From NCBI RefSeq assembly GCF_021261325.1, contig NZ_JAJSBI010000016.1, positions 1 to 64,000 of the forward strand: a DNA stretch of 64,000 nucleotides, given 5' to 3'. Origin of the DNA: Streptomyces guryensis (GTDB lineage Bacteria; Actinomycetota; Actinomycetes; Streptomycetales; Streptomycetaceae). Below, piece by piece: positions 35,023-43,179 of the stretch (position 1 is the first letter of the stretch; each line of letters begins with the position of its first letter). The notes under the pieces are model-generated. The model was given only the letters and a program-made list of their open reading frames with translations, was not told the origin of the DNA and ran no database searches. The position numbers and the translations under genes are program-made.

Positions 35023-35739
35023 ATGGAATACGACAAGTACGCCTACGAACCCTTCGCCGTCACCGTCGACCTCGCCGTCCTGACGATCCGTGACGGCGCC
35101 CTGCACGTCCTCCTCGTGGAGCGCGGCCAGGACCCCTTCGCCGGCCACTGGGCACTGCCCGGCGGCTTCGTGGAGCCACGGGAGTCGGCGGAGACGGCCG
35201 CCCGGCGCGAACTCGCCGAGGAGACCGGCCTCGCGGACGTCACCGGGCTGCATCTGGAGCAGCTGCGGACGTACAGCGAACCCGACCGCGACCCCCGGAT
35301 GCGGGTCGTGTCCGTCGCCTTCACCGCGCTGCTGCCCGACGCGCCCGAACCGCGGGCCGGCAGCGACGCGGCGCGGGCGAGCTGGCTGCCGTACGACTCG
35401 GCCCGGCCGCTCGCCTTCGACCACGAGACGATCCTGGCCGACGCCCACGAACGGGTCGGCGCCAAGCTCGAGTACACCTGTCTCGCCACCGCCTTCTGTC
35501 CGCCCGAGTTCACGCTCGGCGAGCTCCAGCACGTCTACGAGACGGTCTGGGGCACGGCTCTCGACCGGCCCAACTTCCGCCGCAAGGTGCTCGCCACGCC
35601 CGGCTTCGTCGAGGCCGTGCCGGGCGCCGCCCGGCTGACCGGCGGCCGGGGCAAACCCGCCGCGCTCTATCGCGCCGGACCGGCCACCGCACTGCACCCA
35701 CCCCTCCTCCGACCGTCCCGGGAAGGACGCCCCGCATGA
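35023..35739 (+). CDS. NrtR-like Nudix transcriptional regulator
   Basis: 238 aa. Nudix domain at residues ~10-140: FAGHWALPGGFVEPRESAET then ARRELAEETGL fits GX5EX7REUXEEXGU exactly. C-terminal winged helix (~residues 150-215): FTLGELQHVYETVWGTALDR then NFRRKVLATPGF, the NrtR-type DNA-binding module. NrtR regulators sense ADP-ribose or related NAD metabolites and repress NAD or ADP-ribose genes. ATG at 35023 has GGAGG 8 nt upstream. Its stop overlaps the ADP-ribosylglycohydrolase start by 4 nt (ATGA). An intact Nudix box suggests it may also hydrolyse ligand. Confidence 0.88.
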   Translation: MEYDKYAYEPFAVTVDLAVLTIRDGALHVLLVERGQDPFAGHWALPGGFVEPRESAETAARRELAEETGLADVTGLHLEQLRTYSEPDRDPRMRVVSVAFTALLPDAPEPRAGSDAARASWLPYDSARPLAFDHETILADAHERVGAKLEYTCLATAFCPPEFTLGELQHVYETVWGTALDRPNFRRKVLATPGFVEAVPGAARLTGGRGKPAALYRAGPATALHPPLLRPSREGRPA

Positions 35740-36758
35740 CCGCCACCATCGTCGACAAGCAAGCAGCCACCGGGGCGTTGACCGGCCTCGCACTCGGGGA
35801 CGCGCTCGGCTTCCCGACCGAGTTCAACGACGTGCCGTCGATCCTCGCCAAGTTCGGGCCGTGGCGGCAGATGCGGCTGCCGAAGCCCGCGATCGTCACG
35901 GACGACACGCAGATGACGCTGGCGGTGGGGCGAGGCCTGCGCACGGCCATGGACCGCGGAGTGCTCGCCCCCGAACGGCTGGAGCGGCCGCTGCGCGAGG
36001 AGTTCGTGGACTGGTACCAGTCGCCCGAGAACAACCGGGCGCCGGGGAACACCTGCCTGCGGGCGTGCAGCCTGCTGAAGGACGAGAGCCGTCCCTGGCA
36101 GCACGCAAGCGTGATCGGCTCCAAGGGCTGCGGCGCCAACATGCGGGTCGCGCCCGTCGGGCTCGTCCCCGGCCTGAGCGACGAACAGCGCGCGGGCGCC
36201 GCCCAGTTGCAGTCCGGCCTGACCCACGGGCATCCGACGGCGCTCGCCGCCTCCGACCTCACCGCCCGGGCCGTACGGCTGCTCGCGCAGGGCGCCGAGC
36301 CGACCGGTCTCGTCGGCCTGCTGCGGTCGTACGCCCTGGAGAACCGCAGCCGCTACCACCACGCCTGGCTCGGCGACCTGTGGACCCGTGCCGGTGACGC
36401 CACCCCCGAGCAGTTCATCGCGCGCGGCTGGGACGAGTGCCTTGAGATCCTCGGCCGCCTTCAGGACGCCGTACGCACGGTCTCGGTGGAGACCGACCCG
36501 TGCCTGGCCACCGGCGCGGGCTGGACAGCCGAAGAGGCCCTGGCGACCGGCCTGTTGTGCTTCCTGTTCTTCGTCGACGAACCGGTGACGGCCCTGCGGC
36601 GGGCCGCCTGTACCTCGGGCGACTCGGACTCCATCGCCTGCCTGACGGGCGCCTTCGCCGGCGCGTACCTGGGCGCGGACGCCTGGCCGACCGAGTGGGC
36701 CGACCGCATCGAATACCGCACCGACCTCCTGACGCTCGGAGCCCTCTGGGACGCTTGA
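35736..36758 (+). CDS. ADP-ribosylglycohydrolase family protein
   Basis: 340 aa. DraG/ARH fold: N-terminal GALTGLALGDALGFPTEF, di-metal ligands TDDTQMTLA, GNTCLRA, KGCGANMRVAPVGL, and C-terminal SGDSDSIACLTGAFAGA, the second metal motif. All key Asp/Thr residues are present, so it is likely an active Mg/Mn enzyme that removes ADP-ribose from protein, nucleic acid or a small molecule. Translationally coupled to the NrtR-like gene (ATGA) and followed 3 nt later by a nucleotidyltransferase. Cytosolic. Confidence 0.9.
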   Translation: MTATIVDKQAATGALTGLALGDALGFPTEFNDVPSILAKFGPWRQMRLPKPAIVTDDTQMTLAVGRGLRTAMDRGVLAPERLERPLREEFVDWYQSPENNRAPGNTCLRACSLLKDESRPWQHASVIGSKGCGANMRVAPVGLVPGLSDEQRAGAAQLQSGLTHGHPTALAASDLTARAVRLLAQGAEPTGLVGLLRSYALENRSRYHHAWLGDLWTRAGDATPEQFIARGWDECLEILGRLQDAVRTVSVETDPCLATGAGWTAEEALATGLLCFLFFVDEPVTALRRAACTSGDSDSIACLTGAFAGAYLGADAWPTEWADRIEYRTDLLTLGALWDA

Positions 36759-36761
36759 GCC

Positions 36762-37511
36762 GTGATCGGCTCCCTGGACCTCGACCTGACGCCGGTGGTC
36801 GCCGAACAGCCCGACCCGGTGCTGTTCGCGACCGTTTCCGGCGCGCACCTCTACGGCTTCCCGTCCCGCGATTCCGACGTGGACCTGCGGGGCGTGCACC
36901 TGCTGCCGACAGCGGACCTGCTGGGATTGCGGGAGCCGGACGAGACCCGGTCCCGGATGTGGGACCGGGACGGCGTCGAGATGGACCTGGTCACGCACGA
37001 CCTGCGCAAGTTCGTACGGCTGATGCTGCGCCGCAACGGCTATGTGCTGGAGCAGCTGCTCTCGCCCCTGGTCGTGCACACCACGGACGCGCACGGCGAG
37101 CTGGCCGCGCTCGCGCCCGGCGTGCTCACCAGCCATCACGCCCACCACTACAGAGGGTTCGCCAACACTCAGTGGCGGCTGTTCGAGAAGACCGGTGAGC
37201 TGAAGCCGCTGCTCTACACCTTCCGGGTCCTGCTCACCGGGATCCACCTGATGCGCAGCGGCCAGGTACAGGCCTATCTGCCCACGCTGCTGGGCGAGTC
37301 GGACGCCCCCGCCTATCTGCCGGACCTGATCGCGGCGAAGGCGGAGCAGGAGCACGGGGGCGCCGATGTCGACCACGCGCGCGTGCAGGCCGACGTCGAG
37401 CAGCTGCACGGCGTGCTGGACGCGGCGCAGGAAAGTTCGGCGCTACCCGACGCCCCCGCCGGGTACGACGCCCTGCACGACTTCGTCGTACGCATCCGGC
37501 TGGAGCGCTGA
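36762..37511 (+). CDS. RlaP-type nucleotidyltransferase, first copy
   Basis: 249 aa. Polymerase-beta-fold nucleotidyltransferase: SGAHLYGFPSRDSDVDLRGV carries the SG...SDxD catalytic pair and MDLVTHDLRKFVRLMLRRN the third Asp, then a helical C-terminal half with LKPLLYTFRVLLTGIHLMRS. This pattern matches PF10127, named RlaP for RNA repair-associated members. GTG at 36762 is 3 nt after the glycohydrolase stop with no strong ribosome site, implying coupling. Its last 69 nt overlap the convergent second copy. Substrate unknown; RNA-end nucleotidyl transfer is inferred. Confidence 0.85.
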   Translation: MIGSLDLDLTPVVAEQPDPVLFATVSGAHLYGFPSRDSDVDLRGVHLLPTADLLGLREPDETRSRMWDRDGVEMDLVTHDLRKFVRLMLRRNGYVLEQLLSPLVVHTTDAHGELAALAPGVLTSHHAHHYRGFANTQWRLFEKTGELKPLLYTFRVLLTGIHLMRSGQVQAYLPTLLGESDAPAYLPDLIAAKAEQEHGGADVDHARVQADVEQLHGVLDAAQESSALPDAPAGYDALHDFVVRIRLER

Positions 37512-38180
37512 GGCGCGGCGGACGCGGACGAGGAAGGCCTCGACGCGGGGTCGGTCCGGCTCCTCGGGGAGGGGGCTGTGGCGGGACGCCTCGTCGGCCT
37601 CCGTCGCCAGGCGGTTCATCCAGGACTCGACCTCCGGCCACGGCACCTCGCCGCGCTTCACGGCCAGGAGGGGCTCGCGCTGCTCGCTCACGTCGATGGT
37701 GAGAGCGCCTGTGCGCAGCAGGTCGCGGGCGCTCATCAGGAGGCGGAGCAGGTGCATGGCGTGCTTCCAGCGCGGGGCGCCGTGGATGCGGACATCCGCC
37801 TCCAGTTTCGTGCGCTGGCCGAGGGCGTAACGCGTGAACGTCTTGTGGGCCCGGCGGGAGAGGAACGCCCCGCGCAGCGCCAGGAGTTCACGGCCGGTGT
37901 CGTCGACGTACTCCACGAGCGGGGAGTGCAGGCACTCCAGGATGTTCGGGTTGGCGCGCAGGGCCAGCTCGCAGAAGCGTTCCAGCTCCCAGCTGAACTG
38001 CTCCTGAGCCGGGCCCTCGACATGCGTGGGCGGCTTCTCGAAGCGCCAGAACAGGGGAGTGGGCGCCACGAACACGCCCCGGCGGTCGGTGTCGCTGCCG
38101 TCCGTCGCCAGACCGAAGGCGCGCGAACCCATCACGCAGGCGTAGATCGTGTGGTCGCGCACCAGGGTCTCGGGAAGCAT
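37443..38180 (-). CDS. RlaP-type nucleotidyltransferase, second copy
   Basis: 245 aa. Same fold as its convergent neighbour but well diverged: MGSRAFGLATDGSDTDRRGV supplies GS...SDxD, and QEQFSWELERFCELALRANP aligns with the region of the third catalytic acid, which is Glu here rather than Asp. NILECLHSPLVEY and HAMHLLRLLMSARDLLRTG are typical of PF10127. Encoded on the opposite strand, overlapping the first copy by 69 nt at the 3' ends. It is not in the NrtR operon transcript, so its control must differ. Confidence 0.83.
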   Translation of the reverse strand: MLPETLVRDHTIYACVMGSRAFGLATDGSDTDRRGVFVAPTPLFWRFEKPPTHVEGPAQEQFSWELERFCELALRANPNILECLHSPLVEYVDDTGRELLALRGAFLSRRAHKTFTRYALGQRTKLEADVRIHGAPRWKHAMHLLRLLMSARDLLRTGALTIDVSEQREPLLAVKRGEVPWPEVESWMNRLATEADEASRHSPLPEEPDRPRVEAFLVRVRRASALQPDAYDEVVQGVVPGGGVG

Positions 38181-38202
38181 GTCCCGGAGCGTACGCGGCC
38201 CC

Positions 38203-38610
38203 TCACGCCAGCCGGATCGAATTTCCCTCCACCTTGATCTGCTCCGCGGGCAGCGGCTTCGGCGCCGGGCCCCCGGCCACGGAGCCGTCCGCGATGCGGT
38301 ACTTGCTGCCGTGGCAGGGACAGTCGATGGTGCCGTTCGAGATGGTGCTCACCGTGCAGCCCTGATGGGTGCAGATCGCGGAGAAGGCCTTGAACTCGTC
38401 CTTCTTCGGCTGGGTGACCACGACCTTCTCGTCCTTGAAGATCTTGCCGCTGCCGACGGGGATCTCGGAGGTCTTCGCCAGCTCCTGCCCGCCGGAGGCG
38501 TTCGCGGAGGACCCGGAGCCGCTGTTGTCGCCGTACTTGCTGCAGCCCGTGGCGAGCGTCACCGCGCCCGTCGCGAGGAGAACCGTGCGCCGCGTCGAGC
38601 GGTGGGTCAT
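38203..38610 (-). CDS. Rieske [2Fe-2S] lipoprotein
   Basis: 135 aa. N-terminal signal with TRRTVLLATGAVTLATGCSK: a short Arg-Arg motif and a lipobox-type Cys at ~22, so probably Tat- or Sec-exported and lipidated. The Rieske ligands are CTHQGCT and CPCHGSKY (two Cys, two His, plus the disulphide Cys). Small stand-alone Rieske proteins pass electrons outside the membrane. ATG at 38610 overlaps the stop of the upstream membrane gene by 4 nt. Last gene of a three-gene operon. Confidence 0.9.
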   Translation of the reverse strand: MTHRSTRRTVLLATGAVTLATGCSKYGDNSGSGSSANASGGQELAKTSEIPVGSGKIFKDEKVVVTQPKKDEFKAFSAICTHQGCTVSTISNGTIDCPCHGSKYRIADGSVAGGPAPKPLPAEQIKVEGNSIRLA

Positions 38611-39191
38611 GTCGTCACTCCGAACGTGCGGAAGAACCAGAGGGCGGACGTCAGCCAGATGAGGGTGAGAACGGTGAAGACCAGCCCGCCGACGAGCGGC
38701 AGCAGCCAGCCGGGGAGCCGCTGTGAGCGGAGCAGCAGCATCTTGGCACTGAAGGCACCGAAGAAGAAGCAACCCAGGGCGGAGTGCCACATCACCCGCG
38801 TTCCGTACGTCTGATAGCCGAGCGCGTAGAGACAGTGCACGGCGACCGGGACCGCCACCAGGAACGCGATCCGGCCCGACCAGCGGTGCAGTGCCGCCGC
38901 CCAGCGCGGGCCAGGCAGCTTGCCGTACACCATGAACGCGCTGACCAGCTGGACGAGCGCGAAGAAGAACGCCGTCGACGCCAGCCACGACTTCACGGCG
39001 CCCGTGCTGCTGAAACCGGCCAGGTTGAAGGCCGTCCCGGTGGGGTCGTGGACCTTGCCGTACACCCCGAGGCCGACGGCCACCGCGGCGGCGACCAGGG
39101 CCGGGACCAGATAGCGGGCGGGGCCGGGGGCACGATGTGCGGGTCCGGAGGGCGGGAAACTCTGGGTCGCGGCGTTCGGGTCGACGGTCAT
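38607..39191 (-). CDS. DUF6529-like multi-helix membrane protein
   Basis: 194 aa. A ~25-residue Pro-rich N-terminus precedes about five hydrophobic helices (YLVPALVAAAVAVGLGVYG, WLASTAFFFALVQLVSAFMV, GRIAFLVAVPVAVHCLYALG and others). Histidines within or near helices (ALHRWSGR, AVHCLY, MWHSALG) are spaced as in cytochrome b561-type proteins, so it may bind heme and hand electrons to the Rieske protein. I recall DUF6529 as the name used for such Streptomyces proteins. Coupled (ATGA) to the Rieske gene. Confidence 0.75.
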   Translation of the reverse strand: MTVDPNAATQSFPPSGPAHRAPGPARYLVPALVAAAVAVGLGVYGKVHDPTGTAFNLAGFSSTGAVKSWLASTAFFFALVQLVSAFMVYGKLPGPRWAAALHRWSGRIAFLVAVPVAVHCLYALGYQTYGTRVMWHSALGCFFFGAFSAKMLLLRSQRLPGWLLPLVGGLVFTVLTLIWLTSALWFFRTFGVTT

Positions 39192-39216
39192 GGGGTCGTC
39201 TCCCAGGTCAGGAGGA

Positions 39217-39873
39217 TCAAGGAGTTACGGGGTGTGCCGTCAGATGCTGTCCGTCGACCGTCACCGCGCCCGTCCCCGGGTCGATGACCGGCGCGGCCGA
39301 GGGCTTCCCGTCGCGGGTGACGATGCCGACCTGCCTGCCGCCCGGCAGGACGATCCAGCCGCCGACGATCCTGGCGCCGGCGACCTGGCTGTTCGCCCGG
39401 TAGATCCCGGACGGCTTCCGCGCCCTGTCGAGGGTGAAGGCGTAGTGCCCGCCGCCGACCTCGGCCGTGCCCCGGATCTGCCTGCCGCCCTTCAGCGTGC
39501 CGTTCAGCTGCGCCCCGTGGTCACCGGTCAGGTGCAGGCTGCCGTCGTCCTTCACCGTGCCCTTCAGCCACGACTCGATGTTGTGGCCGTCGCAGAAGTA
39601 CGCGATCGCTCTGCCGCCGCGCAGCGAGACGGCCACGGCGGACGAGTCGTCGTCGGTACGGCCGGTGTAGACGCCGGCTGCGGCCTTGCGGGACGGCGAC
39701 GGGCTGGGTGACGCGGTGGCCTTCGAGGGAGTCGGCGACGCCGTGACGCCGGGCGACTTCTCCTTGTACGGGGACGAGGCGCTCCTCGTCCCCGTCGTCG
39801 CGTCGAGCGACAGCATGAACAGGCCGAGCAGCAGTCCTGCGAGCAGTGTGAGCAGCGGTCCGGGGCGCTTCAT
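39217..39873 (-). CDS. Membrane-anchored or secreted hypothetical protein
   Basis: 218 aa. N-terminal segment KRPGPLLTLLAGLLLGLFML is a signal anchor; residues ~30-65 are a Ser/Pro/Thr/Lys linker; the rest is a beta-rich domain (GVYTGRTDDDSSAVAVSLRGG, TVKDDGSLHLTGDHGAQL, GGWIVLPGGRQVGIVTRDG). No family recognised. It is the first gene of the operon with the DUF6529-like and Rieske genes (25-nt gap), so it likely works with that extracytoplasmic redox pair. The 231 nt upstream of it, shared with aroH, hold no gene. Confidence 0.75.
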   Translation of the reverse strand: MKRPGPLLTLLAGLLLGLFMLSLDATTGTRSASSPYKEKSPGVTASPTPSKATASPSPSPSRKAAAGVYTGRTDDDSSAVAVSLRGGRAIAYFCDGHNIESWLKGTVKDDGSLHLTGDHGAQLNGTLKGGRQIRGTAEVGGGHYAFTLDRARKPSGIYRANSQVAGARIVGGWIVLPGGRQVGIVTRDGKPSAAPVIDPGTGAVTVDGQHLTAHPVTP

Positions 39874-40104
39874 ACGGCCTCCCCCGAGGCGAGTGTCCTG
39901 CCATCAGAGCGGACGGGCGGCCCCGACGTAAAGAGGCGCACAGGGGCGAGCCGCCCCAAGTAGCGAAATTGGGGCGATTCGGTGACATTGGCAGGGCATC
40001 TCAGCGGCCGTCTCAGCGGGCGGGCGTCGCGCACCCGCCCGCCGCGGGCTGACTAGGCTGGACGGTCGAGGAAACCGATCCGTACATCAGTGAGGAGCAG
40101 AGCC

Positions 40105-40467
40105 GTGGCGGTACGAGCGGTCCGGGGAGCCGTCCAACTGGAACGGGACGAGGCCGGGCACATGGACGAGCAGGTCGGGGCCCTGCTCACCGCCATTCTC
40201 GAACGGAACGCCCTGAGCGCCGACGACCTGATCAGCATCTGGTTCACGGCCACGCCCGATCTGCACAGCGACTTCCCGGCGGCCGCCGCCCGCAAGCTCG
40301 GCATCGTCGACGTACCGCTGATCTGCGCCCAGGAGCTGGACATCGAGGGCGCCATGCCGCGCGTCGTACGCGTCCTCGCGCACATCGAGTCCGAGCGGCC
40401 CCGCGGCGACATCGCCCATGTCTACCTCGGCACCGCGGCCGCCCTGCGCAAGGACATCGCCCAGTGA
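40105..40467 (+). CDS. aroH: Chorismate mutase, AroH type
   Basis: 120 aa, the normal length of trimeric AroH enzymes. Starts VAVRAVRGAVQLERDEAGHM; SIWFTATPDLHSDFPAAAAR, then VPLICAQELDIEGAMPRVVR and HVYLGTAAALR hold the active-site Arg/Glu/Tyr. Converts chorismate to prephenate in Phe/Tyr synthesis. GTG at 40105 with GAGGAG 7 nt upstream; stop overlaps tyrA by 4 nt (GTGA), placing consecutive pathway steps in one transcript. Confidence 0.93.
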   Translation: MAVRAVRGAVQLERDEAGHMDEQVGALLTAILERNALSADDLISIWFTATPDLHSDFPAAAARKLGIVDVPLICAQELDIEGAMPRVVRVLAHIESERPRGDIAHVYLGTAAALRKDIAQ

Positions 40468-41558
40468 GGACCGCGCTCGTCATCGGCACCGGGCTGATCG
40501 GTACGTCCGCCGCCATCGCCCTGTCCCAGCGGGGCGTCGTCGTCCACCTCGCCGACCACGACCCCGAGCAGGCCCGTACGGCCGCCGCGCTCGGCGCCGG
40601 CACCGACGAGGCCCCTGCCGGGCCGGTCGACCTCGCGATCATCGCCGCGCCTCCCGCCCATGTCCCCGGGGTGCTGGCGGACGCCATGCGCCGGGGCGCG
40701 GCCCGCGGCTACCTCGACGTGGCCAGCGTCAAGGGCGGCCCGCGCCGCGAGCTGGAGGCGCTGGGCCTGGACCCGTCCGTGATGTCGAAGTACATCGGCA
40801 CGCACCCCATGTCGGGCCGCGAGAAGTCCGGTCCGCTGGCGGCGACCGGCGACCTCTTCGAGGGCCGCCCCTGGGTGCTGACACCGACGCGGGACACCGA
40901 CACCGAGGTGCTGAACCTCGCTCTGGAGCTGGTCTCGCACTGCCGGGCCGTCCCGGTCGTCATGGACGCCGACGCCCACGACCGCGCCGTGGCGCTGGTC
41001 TCGCACATGCCGCACCTCGTCTCCAGCATGGTCGCCGCGCGCCTGGAGAACGCCGAGGAGGCGGCCGTACGACTGTGCGGTCAGGGCATCCGGGACGTGA
41101 CCCGGATCGCCGCCTCCGACCCCCGGATGTGGATCGACATCCTGTCCGCGAACCCCGGACCGGTCGCCGACCTGCTCTCCGACGTCGCCGCCGACCTGGA
41201 GGAGACGGTGCAGGCGCTGCGCTCCCTGCAGTCCTCGGACGAGGCCAAGCGCGGTGCGGGGGCCCTGGGCATCGAGGACGTCCTGCGGCGCGGGAACGCC
41301 GGACAGGTCCGCGTCCCCGGCAAGCACGGGTCCGCTCCGCGGGCGTACGAGGTCGTCGCCGTCCTCATCGACGACCAGCCGGGCCAGCTGGCACGCATCT
41401 TCGCCGACGCGGGCCGGGCCGGGGTCAACGTCGAGGACGTACGCATCGAGCACGCGACCGGGCAGCAGGCGGGCCTGGTCCAGCTGATGGTGGAGCCGCA
41501 GGCGGCGCCGGTTCTCACGGCGGCGTTGCGGGAGCGAGGGTGGGCGATTCGGCAGTAG
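40464..41558 (+). CDS. tyrA: Prephenate dehydrogenase
   Basis: 364 aa. N-terminal Rossmann fold VIGTGLIGTSAAIALSQRG binds NAD(P); YIGTHPMSGREKSGP is the prephenate-binding His/Ser motif; residues ~290-360 form an ACT regulatory domain (YEVVAVLIDDQPGQLARIFA) for amino-acid feedback. Makes 4-hydroxyphenylpyruvate (or tyrosine from arogenate). GTG start coupled to aroH. The tyrA-cmk gap carries a dispersed repeat. Confidence 0.94.
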   Translation: MRTALVIGTGLIGTSAAIALSQRGVVVHLADHDPEQARTAAALGAGTDEAPAGPVDLAIIAAPPAHVPGVLADAMRRGAARGYLDVASVKGGPRRELEALGLDPSVMSKYIGTHPMSGREKSGPLAATGDLFEGRPWVLTPTRDTDTEVLNLALELVSHCRAVPVVMDADAHDRAVALVSHMPHLVSSMVAARLENAEEAAVRLCGQGIRDVTRIAASDPRMWIDILSANPGPVADLLSDVAADLEETVQALRSLQSSDEAKRGAGALGIEDVLRRGNAGQVRVPGKHGSAPRAYEVVAVLIDDQPGQLARIFADAGRAGVNVEDVRIEHATGQQAGLVQLMVEPQAAPVLTAALRERGWAIRQ

Positions 41559-41569
41559 CGCCGGGCGCC

Positions 41570-41651
41570 CGCCCGGGGGCTGCCGCCCCCAGGCCCCCGC
41601 CATCGGCCTGAACGGCCTCGTCCTCAAACGCCGGACGGGCTGAGATTGCCG
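41570..41651 (+). repeat. Dispersed Streptomyces intergenic repeat (second type)
   Basis: A GGGGGCTGCCGCCCCC hairpin (41575-41590) is followed by CCTCGTCCTCAAACGCCGGA and CGGGCTGAGATTGCCG, a string I recognise as very common between Streptomyces genes. It lies directly after tyrA and may also act as its terminator. Confidence 0.7.
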
Positions 41652-41773
41652 ACCGGCGGCGGTGAGGCCGAGGCCCTGCGCGTCCGGACGAGTGACGCGC
41701 ACCCAGTAACCTTGTGCAGGGCACGATCGCGGCCCCCTACACCCACCACACCGCATCAGGAAGGTGTCCCCCC

Positions 41774-42460
41774 GTGGAAAACGGCGTCGCCAAGCCCGTG
41801 ATTGTCGCCATCGACGGTCCGGCCGGCACGGGCAAGTCGAGCACGTCGAAGGCCGTCGCCGCGCAGCTCGGTCTGAGCTACCTGGACACCGGCGCCCAGT
41901 ACCGGGCGATCACCTGGTGGATGGTGAACAACGGGATCGACATCGACGACGCGTCCGCGATCGCCGCCGTGGCCGGCAAGGCCGAGATCGTCTCGGGCAC
42001 GGACCCAGCCAATCCGACGATCACGGTCGACGGCACCGACGTGGCCGCCTTGATCCGCACCCAGGAGGTGTCCTCCAAGGTCAGCGCGGTCAGCGCGGTG
42101 CCCGAGGTGCGCGCCCGGATCACCGAGCTGCAGCGCTCGCTGGCCACCTCCGCCGAGTACGGCATCGTCGTCGAGGGCCGTGACATCGGTACGACCGTGC
42201 TGCCGGACGCCGATCTGAAGATCTTCCTCACCGCGTCGCCGGAGGCGCGTGCCGCCCGCCGCAGCGGTGAACTCAAGGGCGCCGACGTGCACGCCACCCG
42301 CGAGGCGCTGATCAAGCGCGACGCGGCCGACTCCTCCCGCAAGACCTCGCCGCTCGCCAAGGCGGACGACGCGGTCGAGGTGGACACCACCGATCTCACG
42401 CTCCAGCAGGTCATCGAGTGCGTCGTCACCCTCGTCGAGGAGAAGCGGGCCGGGAAGTGA
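41774..42460 (+). CDS. cmk: Cytidylate kinase
   Basis: 228 aa. P-loop IAIDGPAGTGKSSTSKAVAA, YLDTGAQYRAITWWM substrate motif, VVEGRDIGTTVLPDADLKIF and the lid RDAADSSRKTSPLAKADDAV. Phosphorylates CMP/dCMP. GTG at 41774 with GGAAGG 9 nt upstream. Its stop overlaps plsC by 4 nt. The same cmk-acyltransferase/der order is widespread in actinobacteria. Confidence 0.95.
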   Translation: MENGVAKPVIVAIDGPAGTGKSSTSKAVAAQLGLSYLDTGAQYRAITWWMVNNGIDIDDASAIAAVAGKAEIVSGTDPANPTITVDGTDVAALIRTQEVSSKVSAVSAVPEVRARITELQRSLATSAEYGIVVEGRDIGTTVLPDADLKIFLTASPEARAARRSGELKGADVHATREALIKRDAADSSRKTSPLAKADDAVEVDTTDLTLQQVIECVVTLVEEKRAGK

Positions 42461-43101
42461 CTCAGCCTTCGGAGCGGGGCGCCGAGGTCGGGCGGCGGAT
42501 CGGCGTCGGCCTGATGTACGGGCTGTGGAAGCCGCGCGTGCTGGGCTCCTGGAAGGTGCCCGCCACCGGCCCGGTGATCTTCGCCGTCAACCACTCCCAC
42601 AACATCGACGGGCCGATGGTCATGGGCGTGGCGCCCCGGCCGACGCACTTCCTGATCAAGAAGGAAGCGTTCATCGGCCCGCTCGACCCGTTCCTGCTGG
42701 GCATCGGCCAGCTGAAGGTGGACCGCTCGGTCGCCGACCGCGGGGCGATCACGCAGGCCCTGGACGTGCTGTCGGCCGGGGGAGTCCTCGGTATCTTCCC
42801 GGAGGGCACCCGCGGCGAGGGCGACTTCGCCTCGCTGCGCGCCGGCCTCGCCTACTTCGCCGTACGCGGTGGAGCACCGGTCGTCCCGGTCGCCGTACTG
42901 GGAAGCACCGAGCGGCGGGGACGGTTGATAAAGGGGCTGCCTCCGCTGCGCAGCCGTATCGACGTCGTCTTCGGCGACCCCTTCGAGGCGGGCGACGGCA
43001 GCGGACGGCGGACGCGCAAGGCGCTCGACGAGGCGACCGAACGCATCCAGAAGCAGCTCACCGCGCACCTGGAAAACGCCAGGCGACTGACCGGTCGCTA
43101 G
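42457..43101 (+). CDS. plsC: 1-acyl-sn-glycerol-3-phosphate acyltransferase
   Basis: 214 aa. Catalytic NHSHNIDGP (HX4D) and FPEGTRGEG motifs, with VVPVAVLGSTERRG downstream, define a PlsC/LPLAT acyltransferase that makes phosphatidic acid at the membrane. GTG start in a GTGA overlap with cmk. Ends 78 nt before der, so all three may be one transcript. Confidence 0.92.
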   Translation: MTQPSERGAEVGRRIGVGLMYGLWKPRVLGSWKVPATGPVIFAVNHSHNIDGPMVMGVAPRPTHFLIKKEAFIGPLDPFLLGIGQLKVDRSVADRGAITQALDVLSAGGVLGIFPEGTRGEGDFASLRAGLAYFAVRGGAPVVPVAVLGSTERRGRLIKGLPPLRSRIDVVFGDPFEAGDGSGRRTRKALDEATERIQKQLTAHLENARRLTGR

Positions 43102-43179
43102 GCGACACTGAGTAGTGGATCAGCCGGAGAAACCGGATGTTCCACCGATCACCACGATGAACGACGAGGTACGGACTTC

